From NCBI GenBank assembly GCA_009667805.1, contig CM019067.1:244687721-244751720 (forward strand): a stretch of 64,000 nt of DNA, read 5' to 3'. Below the pieces are notes generated by a model. It saw only the letters and a program-made list of their open reading frames with translations. It did no database searches and was not told the origin of the DNA. Source of the DNA: Leptobrachium leishanense. Its lineage: Eukaryota; Chordata; Amphibia; Anura; Megophryidae. Each line of letters begins with the position of its first letter. Position 1 is the stretch's first letter. Of this stretch, positions 55,648 to 64,000 are shown piece by piece. The translations under genes were made by a program, and so were the position numbers.

Positions 55648-56282
55648 CAGAGTTTCTCAACTCCAGTCCTCAAGTACCCCTAACAGGCCAGATTTTTGGC
55701 TAGGGTCAGACGAGCGAATTTTGTACGGACTGTGCGTCTATGCAGCACGGACGTACTTTCTGACTGACGACAAGGTAGTGGCCACGCAGTCCGTATTTTT
55801 CACTGATGTTATTTTTGACGGATGTAGGAGGAAAAATAAATTAAAATGAAAAAACATTTTGTCCGTCAAAAATGCTGGACGTATAAATGCAGTCCGTCTG
55901 ACCACGTTCCATCACTCACACACAAAGCTATGTGGACGTTGCGGACATGACGCACTCTGCACGTCCGTCCTAGCGGTTCGACGTTCTTGCTAACCTGCGT
56001 ATGTTCGCCACGTCCGTAGTGCGTCCGCACTTCCGTGCCGACCTACTTCGTGTGTGGGCCTTCATTGGTCATGATTATCTGCTACCACGGACTTACTAAA
56101 GTGTGGCTACACGGACGATAACACTGCATTCGTCTGACCCCAGCCTTAAGGATTACCCTGGGGAAATGCAGACTGAATACTGCATTCACTGAGCCTCAAA
56201 TCATATCACCTGGGCTGTACTGCAGATCTCTGGCAAACCTGATCTGTTAGGAGTACTTGAGGACCAGAGTTGAGAAACACTG
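55648..56282. mobile_element. hAT-type MITE, duplication TAATAAAG, with nested MITE
   Basis: The ends are CAGAGTTTCTCAACTCCAGT and GAGTTGAGAAACACTG, flanked by TAATAAAG at 55640-55647 and 56283-56290. Without the nested MITE the element is about 190 bp, close to the 177-bp element at 1628. Both share the internal words ACAGGCCAG and CAGTATTCAGTCTGCA (or its inverse). Confidence 0.9.
55698..56145. mobile_element. GGCTAGGGTCAGAC-family MITE nested in a hAT-type MITE
   Basis: The ends are GGCTAGGGTCAGACGAGCG and CGTCTGACCCCAGCC. Length 448 bp, in reverse orientation to 2342-2789. The flanks are TTT and TTA, an imperfect 3-bp duplication. ACGTCCG-type words recur throughout. Confidence 0.85.
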
Positions 56283-56290
56283 TAATAAAG

Positions 56291-58260
56291 CACAGTATCA
56301 ATATGCCACAGAGGGGCATCTGTCTCTCAGCCAACCCACCTGGTGAGCCGTCTGTACAGCGCCAGTATGCTGCTCCTAATGTTCCTCTCACGCACAAGTA
56401 GACTGCCTGTAGAGGGTTTACTATAGGAGAGACACAGAAAGAAAAGCCACATCAAAAAATGAAGAGGTAAAAAAGACAGCTGAATTTGGACGCGCAATTT
56501 GGCCATGGCTAATCTGAAACGGGGCATTAATTTCCATGGCTAGGGTTAGAAATTAGGGTTGGAAATAAGAGTTAGAAAATAGGGTTATGGTCAGCAGCTT
56601 TTTAAAGACGCTACTTTGGTACCACTTCATGTTTTGACGAAGCTTTTCTTCCTGCGTCTTTTCTATAGGATAAGCCTGCAAAGGACCTGGAGTGAAGTCT
56701 TGCAAGGGATACACCAAATCTGTTATCAGATAACAGTCAATGATCCCTGCACAGCACTCCTGCTTAAACAGCGTGATTACAGGGACAATATGTAAATAAA
56801 TCAGTTAGTCTCTTGAATATATTACTTATACGTATCTACTCCATAAAGTATCCTGCAAAATATTTATTAATTTATTGCCAATTTTGCAGGAGGGGCTTTG
56901 AGGAATAGATATCATGTAAGCAGGATGCTGAGCAATTTATTTATCACATTGTTGTTACATTAATCTGTATATGTGCGCCTGCACTGCTCATTTGAGAAGC
57001 CACAAATGGTACCTACAGTTGACATGAAAATGCACATACAGAAACTGAAAACACAAAACTACTGCAAGACTGAAACAAATGAAACTAAACAGCTCTGTAT
57101 GCTGCCAAAACTATACATAGAATGAGAAGAGGTAAACTGATGGGTATATCCACTAAGAACTCTTGCTATGCATTGTTGCAACTACAATGAACTTTGGTGA
57201 TCCACATGCTGTCATTTGCAACAGAAAGACAAAAAACCACCATGGTAATGTGGTCATCAATCACAGCAACCGTATGTTCAATAACATTACAAGGGGTGGG
57301 ACAAACCAGCAGTTACATCACATTGAATTACAGTAACAATCTATCTGATAGAAGTGTCTCTTTAAAGGGTAATTAATAAACTGGAATATCCTAGTGGATA
57401 CACTCCGAGTTCCGAATTGGTGAAATAGGCAACTGTGAGCTGCAAAAGAAAACCAATAAGGAAATAAAGACAAACCAACCTTTATCTTGTTTAGAGAATA
57501 AAAACCAGATATTCTCACGTTGCTTTTTACTTTTTTGCACCACCAAATGAAAATGGGTAGTTACCCAATTTCATGGCTTTTCTACCTAGGATAACGAACA
57601 AAGTCCATCATTTCTCAATAGATGTTTTATTAGTATATTATACCAATAACTATTAATTATTATGTTGCTTTTATACTTCTCCATCAATGCTCTTAAAATA
57701 AAGGCACTAATCACTTTAAGAACTGTTTATCAGAACCTGATGTAAAAGCAGAGTAATGAACGCTACCAGATGTAACAATTTAAAACATCTGCCTGCTTGT
57801 AGTAGGAAATTGATAGATCTGTGCTATTTTTGTACCCCATTTTGTACTGGTTTTACGGTTAGAAAACATTGCTACATAAACTCACTAGTCTCACAGGGCT
57901 TCCAGAATGTACAATAAGGTTATTTACGCCAGGTTGTGGTTTTCCTGTACTTTGAAGACAAGCTCTTAATGAGAATTGCTGAAGTACCCAGCATTATTGA
58001 AACAAACGTGAAATTAGCCCCACCATCAACCATGTTGCACCTCGTGCAACATTAAAGCAAATTATGCCCTCTATTGACTGCAAATTTGTCCTCATAGCTA
58101 TAACTGGTTAGAAATGTAATAAACAGAATATTTATCTTCTTTATATTAGGAAAGCAGCTTAGGGGTATAGTACATCCTGTAGATAAGAAAGTCCACAAAT
58201 TTGTCAATCTTGAGTGTGATTTATGAGCTGATTTATTCAAGACACTATAGTAGCTTTAGC
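56291..58260. other. No recognised gene or repeat
   Basis: The triple word AGGGTTAGAAATTAGGG/GGGTTGGAAATAAG near 56542-56587 is a short local repeat. No ORF with family resemblance was found. Confidence 0.4.
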
Positions 58261-58371
58261 CCCTTAACGAAGACGATATATATATATGTCCTTGGAGTAG
58301 TGGCCCCATACTAATATATACTGTATATCCTTCAAGGTTTTTAGTAAAAAAACAAACACTTTATTCCCATA

Positions 58372-58466
58372 ATCATTAAAAAGACTGACATTTCGACCCT
58401 CTAGGAGCTTTATAAAAATCCTGATGAAGACCACAAACTGGTCGAAACAACAATCTTTTTAATGAT
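58372..58466 (+). ncRNA. Hammerhead-like motif inside an inverted repeat
   Basis: CCTGATGAAGACC, a loop of ACAAACT, then GGTCGAAAC (58420-58449) gives the CTGATGA core, a perfect 4-bp stem II and the GAAA core. The flanks ATCATTAAAAAG (58372-58383) and CTTTTTAATGAT (58455-58466) are inverted repeats, and TTTCGACC (58390) mirrors GGTCGAAA. A cleavage site with stem III is not evident. Such motifs occur in Penelope-like ends, but no Penelope ORF was recognised nearby. Confidence 0.45.
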
Positions 58467-58499
58467 TTAATTATTTTTTTTTTTTTTAGGAAAATGACT

Positions 58500-59137
58500 A
58501 CACTACAACTGGTGAGTGCCCGGCATATAGAAACTCATCCAAAAAAAACAATGCGCCACTTTACATTCATAAAAAAAAAAAAGTATAGATTTTTTTTCTG
58601 ATGCAATTTATCTTACATTTCAATAATAAGCTTCCTGTTTCCCAATATCAGTCAATTATCAAACGTAGTAACCACTTGGATCATGTAATAACTGAAAAGA
58701 AGCTTCTACAAATTCTCACCCCATGCTTAGGATATTAGAGTTTTCATCCAAGAGAATATGTTCTTCCAATCACAGCATATGTCTGTGATTTAGTAACAGT
58801 ATATGTCACATATGTCTTTAATGCTCAGTTTTATTAAGAAAGCTGGTAACGATCTCCCAATCACTGCTCTATGCCATTATTCAGTCAATCACTGCTTGTC
58901 TAGTTCTGTTTGTTTTACAAATGCATTGTTATACAAAGGTATATTTTATTTTGTAATGTGTGGACATTACATATGCATGAGTATAAATTAAGTCCCTGTT
59001 TCAATGTTTACCAATAGATATTCATATCCAATTCCTTTTTTTTCGCAAGGGACTCATGAAGTCAAAGAAAATTGCTTTAGATGTAAGCTCATTTGTTCTG
59101 GACCCTCTATATCTCTTTAATTCTGCATTATTTCATA
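58500..59137. other. No recognised gene
   Basis: AT-rich sequence; nothing can be named. Confidence 0.35.
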
Positions 59138-60047
59138 CAGGGTTATTCAAAGAGAATCGAGTCACGTTCACGTTCGGTGACTTTTCGTTCTCTTCAATTC
59201 GCTGCGATTTGGCGATCCCATTTTGGCGATCCTGCGGTGTATTCAGCAAGCACTACAGGGCCGTCGTAGTGCAGGGAAAAGCCACCGCAAACCCACCGAA
59301 CACTCACTGCAAAACCTAGCGAACGCACACCGAAACGCGCAAAAACATCTGGATTAACCCCACCGAACACGCTGGAGAAACCCGAGCAGCCGCCGATCAC
59401 AGCGCAGAGCAGCTGACGGAAAAACCCGACACCGCAGACGAATGGAGTGAAAAAAATATAAAACAGTTTGCTTGAATGTTTGAAAAGTGAAACACTGTTT
59501 GCAAAGAAACTACAGAACGAAAATATCTGAAATTACATATAAGATCCAATGAATGATAATAAGAAGGGCTGTTACAGAAAAAAGAAAAAACGATTAACAA
59601 AAAAAACGGAGTAAAAATTTTCGCAAAAAAATCACGAAAAATGCCTAAAAGATCCTAAAAAATCTATAAATAGAGATACTTTTTACTGCAGAATATTATA
59701 ATCAACGGTTTATTAGATATGGAGTTAAAACAGGAATATTTTTAACATTGAAGCCTATGGGATTCGCCTGAATAAATCTGCCGCATGAAACCACCGAACA
59801 GCAGGGAAATTCGGCAACTTTTCACCGCTGGTTTGTGTTCTGTGAATAGACGAAGCATTATTTCTCTATGGGGATTCACTGCCCTCGAACAGGCAACGAA
59901 CAGGCACCGTATGTGCAGGCAATTCACCAACATTTGGCGAACTGCCTGCTCTCTGGATAGCCGAATGGCCAGGAAAGGTAACCGTACACTGAATTTCACT
60001 GTTCGGTTACCTTTCGGCCACAATTCGGATCTCTTTGAATAACCCTG
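59138..60047. mobile_element. MITE with CAGGGTTATTCAAAGAG ends, 910 bp
   Basis: The ends are CAGGGTTATTCAAAGAG and CTCTTTGAATAACCCTG. ATA lies on both sides and may be the duplication. Subterminal parts are CGAA/TTCG-rich, and CCACCGAACA and its variants recur at 59290-59370 and 59790. Partial relatives end at 36048, 46559 and 51377. No transposase is present. Confidence 0.75.
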
Positions 60048-60073
60048 ATAGAGTTTGTCATCATTTTATTTTG

Positions 60074-60282
60074 CAAAGCTGGGTGGAGTAGAGGTAACAT
60101 CACTGCTCTACAACCGTGGAGACACAGGTTAAAATCCCGGCAAGAGCACCTCTCCAGTAAGTGCCCGTGGGCAAGACACCTAACGGTACATACTCACCAC
60201 CCAGGACATACTTGAAAACAAGAGAAATGTCAATGTGTCCTTCCTGGTAAAAAACTTCCTGCATAATAAACAGTTAATAATA
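60074..60282 (+). mobile_element. tRNA-derived SINE with shared 3' tail
   Basis: TGGAGTAGAGG (60084-60094) fits a weak pol III A box and GGTTAAAATCC (60127-60137) fits a B box (GGTTCRANTCC) with one change. The spacing is about 33 bp, as in a tRNA. TGGGCAAGACACCTAAC (60169-60185) follows. The tail 60200-60265 (CCCAGGACATACTTGAAAAC onward to TTCCTGGTAAAAAACTT) is identical in plan to 11831-11887 and 17930-18010. Sharing a tail with a LINE is how SINEs recruit reverse transcriptase. Target duplications were not resolved. Confidence 0.7.
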
Positions 60283-60348
60283 CAAGACATATAGGAAACA
60301 CAGAAATATGTATAAAGAAAACATACCATTCACTAATGGTGTCATTTA

Positions 60349-60774
60349 GGCTAGGGTCAGACTAACGCATTTTTCGTGTTGTCCGTGAAAAAGTACGTTC
60401 GAATGAATGGATGCATTTTTTCACGGAATACGCGCTAGCGGTCATATGATGCGCATTTTCGTCCGTGATTTTGTACGGATCATCAATAAAACACTTTTTG
60501 TGTCTGGACGTTATGTTGGCCGGACATTAGCAGCGTTTGACGTCTCCTAATCACGCACACACGCCGCTAGCGGACGCAGCGCACTCTGTACGTCCGTACT
60601 AGCGGTTCTACGTTCTTGCAAAAATGCGTTCGTTTGCCACTTGCGTTGCGCAGCCGCACTTTTGTGCGGCCGTTCTTCGTATGCTGCCCGGCATTGGACG
60701 TCATTTGTTGCTAGCACGGCCGTGATTTAGTGCTACTAAACGCACGTTAATACTGCGTTAGTCTGACCCTAGCC
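60349..60774. mobile_element. GGCTAGGGTCAGAC-family MITE, 426 bp
   Basis: The ends are GGCTAGGGTCAGACTAACGC and CGTTAGTCTGACCCTAGCC. Flanks TTA (60346-60348) and TAA (60775-60777). It is the inverted partner of 61788-62192; both share CATCAATAAAA or its inverse and CTAGCGG-type words, and they form a subfamily distinct from the copies at 2342 and 55698. Confidence 0.88.
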
Positions 60775-60777
60775 TAA

Positions 60778-61784
60778 CAGTGAGGTTAATGGTTCCAATA
60801 ATCATCCACGAGGAAAGCCACAGTGTCAAGAAGACCCTTGACCGATACTTTATGAATGGAGCAAACAGTGTTCTAATTTTTGGAGCATCCCAAAAATAAG
60901 TTTTGTCTGTCTGATAACTACTTCTTTTAACAAGATCTATACATACATATTGTGATGTAAAGGACCAGCAGCAATGATTCCCATGTATATGTTTGTAACT
61001 AGTTATCATTCAGTCTTTAGTCTGGCGAATGTAGAAAATGCTGTCAAGCGTGATTTACTATATCTGAAGCTAAAAGATCATACTAAACATTTGTTCTATT
61101 CTGGTTTATATTTTCAAGTCTGTTCTCTTTTTTTTGTGGTTTGCCTTAATGTTTTACTTTATACCCTGTCTCCATTTCAAAATCCTTTCTAATTTAAGAA
61201 GCTGCAACCACAACTATGCTGCGATAAAACTCTGGGAACTGCCTTTTACCTGACTAGCTTCAACTTACTTTTTTTTTTCTCGGCGTACTGTCAAGCAGAC
61301 TTTCATGTACAGTAGACAGAAAACATATATTATGTAGATTTAGATTATCAGTGGATTAATATGGAAAAGCTGGTGGTTTTTCTTCTTTCTATTTTCGTCA
61401 CCATTACTCAATACGGCATTAAATTCAACTAATCTCTTCTGAAACTGTATACTGACAGAAAGGAACGGAGTGCCCTGACAGCAATAGTATGCAATATATA
61501 ACATATCCTCAGCTTTTAGGGGTTTGTACATACAGTTGGTGCCAGAAGAACTGAACACCTTCCAGCTCTGTATGTTACATAGTAACAGCTAGATATCAAT
61601 GGTCCCTGGTATTGTACTTATGGAGAATATGGAATATACTGTAGCAAAAGGTATTTGAGACCGCTTGGATGATTCCCTAGTAATTGAAAGCTAGCGTTTG
61701 CTTTGCACGAGAGTGGTATCTGAAAAAGATCACTGGGTGATATATACAGGATAGGTAATCAGCGAGACAACAAGGGGGTAACCC
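60778..61784. other. Spacer between two inverted MITE copies
   Basis: About 1 kb without recognised gene. The short ORF at 60974-61192 shows no family features. Confidence 0.4.
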
Positions 61785-61787
61785 TAA

Positions 61788-62192
61788 GGCTAAGGTCAGA
61801 CGAAAGCAGTTTTAACGTGCGTTTAGCCGCACGAAATCACGGCCGTGCTAGCAGCAAATAACGTCCAATGCCGGGTAACATACGAAGAACGGCCGCACGA
61901 AAGTCCGTCCGCGCAACGCAAGTGGCAAACGAACGCATTTTTTCTAGAACGTCAAACCGCTACTACTGACGTACAGAGTGCGCTGCGTCCGCATAGCGGC
62001 GTGTTTGCGTGATTGGGAGACGTCAGACGCTGCACACGTCCGGCCAACATAACGTCCAGACGCAAAAAGGGTTTTATTGATGATCCGTACAAAATCACGG
62101 ACGAAAAAGCGAAAATGTGAAAAAATACATCCATTCGTTCGAACACACTTTTTCACGGACAACGTGAAAAATGCGTTCGTCTGACCCTAGCC
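61788..62192. mobile_element. GGCTAGGGTCAGAC-family MITE, 405 bp, duplication TAA
   Basis: The ends are GGCTAAGGTCAGACGAAAGC and TTCGTCTGACCCTAGCC, flanked by TAA at 61785-61787 and 62193-62195. Oriented opposite to 60349-60774, so the pair could form a large fold-back structure. Confidence 0.88.
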
Positions 62193-62260
62193 TAACAGAG
62201 AATATGAACAGCTAGTGGTAGTGATCCCTGTTGAAACAAAAGTACGTCCTTGGTCCTTAA

Positions 62261-62807
62261 CCCCTTCACTGCTGAGGCATTTCTGTGTGCTGAGCTAATT
62301 TTTACCGCTTTTGCTCATCATGTTTAAACGCGATTTGAAGCCACATTTTATTAAATGACCCAGACATATTAGATATCGTTCTTTCCGGCAGACTCGGCAG
62401 ATTCATAATATATTTTTATATGTATACGTCATGTCCTGCCTGTATATTATAACAAAATATGCAATAAAATTAGAATTTTTAATCATCTACAGCGTGTAAA
62501 GTGTTTTTTTTCACATGAGCATTTGCAGTTATATTTTCCATGGGGTGCGCTTGTACAAAAATTAGAAATGGGGACTCGTTACTTTTTGTGGGGGGGAATT
62601 ACGTGATTTTTAGCAAACGCACCAAATTTGTGCAGCATCATTGTTCACATTATAATTGAAATGTGAACAATATTGCTGCATTAATAAAAACAACACACAA
62701 AAAGAAAAGAAAACTTTTTTAAAAAAAATATTTTTATTACTTTGAACATGGTCATGTTTGGTGTCATTCGAAAGGGGCCATGCTCATGCCTTTCGAATGA
62801 CACCCTC
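62261..62807 (+). mobile_element. TTAA element, left part, cut by a Ty3-type LTR
   Basis: Starts after TTAA (62257-62260) with CCCCTTCACTGCTGAGGC and carries the family's AT-rich half, including the empty LINE target word TTTAAACGCGATTTGAAG (62321-62338). One hairpin is left (62757-62804, GGTGTCATTCGAAAGG...CCTTTCGAATGACACC form). The LTR begins at 62808. The remainder lies beyond the window or is lost. Confidence 0.82.
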
Positions 62808-63283
62808 TGTCAGGTTCGGTGTGCGACGGTTGGTGAAGTGAGCCCATGATGCAGTGATTGTAGGAGTCACACAGGTTACAGGGTACAGAAGGTTTATTAA
62901 AGAATAAACAAAACAAATAGCAACTGATATGAGCACTAGCAGGCAGGCAACAGACTGTATGCTGGTTTTAGGGTTCCACTTGGGAGGATCACTGGAGGGA
63001 TTCAGGTTCAATAGCAGGGAGCTTCAGGAACAGGACTGGTTGTCTGCTCTCCCAGAAACATTAATGTTGGAGCCCTGATGGAAGATTGGATCCCTCTTTT
63101 AAGCAGGCTTCATTAGGAGTAATAGCATACACCTGTAGGCACCTCAGCAGGAGATGAACAGCCAGAGGATCCTGTGACCTGTATACAAACATAAGCAGGT
63201 GAATAACAAGCAAATGCAGGTAAATAAGGGTTTCCCTGGGATTAGGTGCGGGCACAGGCTTTGTCTGAGACTGATTCCTGACA
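62808..63283 (-). mobile_element. 3' LTR of a Ty3-type retroelement
   Basis: The edges are TGTCAGGTTCGG and ATTCCTGACA, 476 bp. On the minus strand it is preceded by GAGGTGGGGTAC (63284-63295), a polypurine-tract form, so this is the 3' LTR and the body lies to the right. The five bases CCCTC (62803-62807) are the likely target duplication, but the partner is outside the window. Confidence 0.82.
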
Positions 63284-63499
63284 GTACCCCACCTCAAGGA
63301 GCACCTTCCGGGCGTGAACAATTAGATTTACAGCAAGGGGACCACTTATTATTTCTTCTTGCGCTGCCGCCGGTGGGGTCCATGACACTTCACCTCCTCC
63401 AAGGATGATGTTTGGGCGGTCAAGGTGGTCTCGGGTTTCAAGGTCTGCGCGGCGTTTCATGATACTTTGCACACTGTAGGGCATCGTGGGGTCCATATC

Positions 63500-64000
63500 T
63501 CAGGTGCTATCGAGCACAGTGGGTTCAGAGTTGTCTAGGTATATGGGGTTGCTGGTGGCAACCAGATCTGGAGCAAGAATATGTCCTAGAGCTAATGCAA
63601 CCTGTACCTGAGAGTGCAGGAACTTGTGGTTCAGCTGAATGTCCCGTAGGGCATGTGTGAGGGTATTCACCTGGGCTGCCATGGCAGAGACAAGTACCAG
63701 GACTTCACTAGATGAATTAGCTTTACCAGTAGTTGGCAGGGTAGTTGCAGCGGTATCAGTCTCCACAAATGTTGCTTCGGTGGCAGCAGTCAGGGCAGCG
63801 GACTCTGGAGGTTCTGCGACGTGCAGGGCAGCGGACTCTGGAGGTTCTGCGAGCGAGGCCTGGCAAGGCTGTAACATGGAGGATGTCTTCTGTGGGTGCA
63901 CTTGACAGTTCGTTACTTTGTGCAGGGAAGAACCGCAATAGTAGCACAAGCCCTGGGTTTTCCTCCATACTTTTTCCTCCAGGGTCAGGGTTCCTCTGGA
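63500..64000 (-). pseudogene. gag: Gag C-terminal part with zinc knuckle, element lacking pol
   Basis: The frame is open from the window end to the stop at 63500 (167 codons). LCYYCGSSLHKVTNC (63905-63949) is a CX2CX4HX4C zinc knuckle of the kind that ends Ty3-type Gag proteins and binds genomic RNA. The part after it has a duplicated AEPPESAAL, matching a 30-bp tandem repeat near 63795-63853, and then an unusual Ala/Thr-rich and helical tail (VLVLVSAMAAQVNTLTHALR). Protease, reverse transcriptase and integrase should follow, yet the polypurine tract and 3' LTR come only about 205 bp after the stop. The copy is a deletion derivative or a gag-only non-autonomous element. Confidence 0.72.

Noticed and set aside
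60084..60137. A functional tRNA gene
   Set aside because: The A-box and B-box-like words deviate from consensus, no cloverleaf with anticodon stem could be drawn by eye, and the block continues into a SINE tail.

Overview
This window looks like a repeat-dominated stretch of an amphibian genome, most likely a frog. I infer this from the repeat repertoire: Tx1-like L1 LINEs sitting in a TTAA-flanked DNA element, L2-type LINEs, Tc1-like transposons with long inverted repeats, Penelope-like elements, Ty3-type LTR copies and many MITEs. Fish or another amphibian cannot be excluded without a search. I found no convincing host gene. One short membrane-segment ORF (17,595-17,830, minus) is the only weak candidate.

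Layout. 1-8.6 kb: a MITE split by a solo LTR, a small hAT-type MITE, a 448-bp MITE with TAA duplications, an LTR-like fragment, a 5'-truncated L1/Tx1 LINE and a Harbinger-like Myb ORF relic. 9.0-16.6 kb: one L2 LINE (plus strand) broken by a solo LTR, a SINE-tail insertion that itself holds a 2.6-kb MITE, and a Penelope-like element that itself holds another LTR. 18.3-32.5 kb: a 54-56-bp minisatellite split by a 13.8-kb insertion flanked by TTAA. That insertion is a hairpin-rich TTAA element carrying a hAT-type MITE and a full-length Tx1-like LINE (plus). Inside ORF2 of that LINE lies a second full-length Tx1-like LINE in the opposite orientation.

33-42 kb: a decayed Tc1 copy, nested 130-bp palindromic MITEs, another L2 copy, and a GGGCC-ended MITE containing a hAT-type MITE. 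42.9-48.1 kb: a minus-strand L2 LINE split by a TTAA element that carries a row of thirteen hairpins, then further TTAA and GGGCC elements. 48.9-54 kb: a hAT-type MITE, Penelope-like coding remnants (minus), a 750-bp GGGCC element, and a Tc1-like transposon whose transposase has one in-frame stop. 55.6-64 kb: nested MITEs, a hammerhead-like motif, a tRNA-type SINE, two inverted copies of the TAA MITE, a TTAA element, and a minus-strand Ty3-type element in which a gag zinc knuckle lies close to the 3' LTR with no pol.

The elements are linked. The TTAA family serves as a landing site for the outer Tx1-like LINE, whose empty target site is visible in several other copies here. The SINE shares its 3' tail with two other fragments. 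Many target-site duplications are readable, so the order of insertion can be reconstructed.
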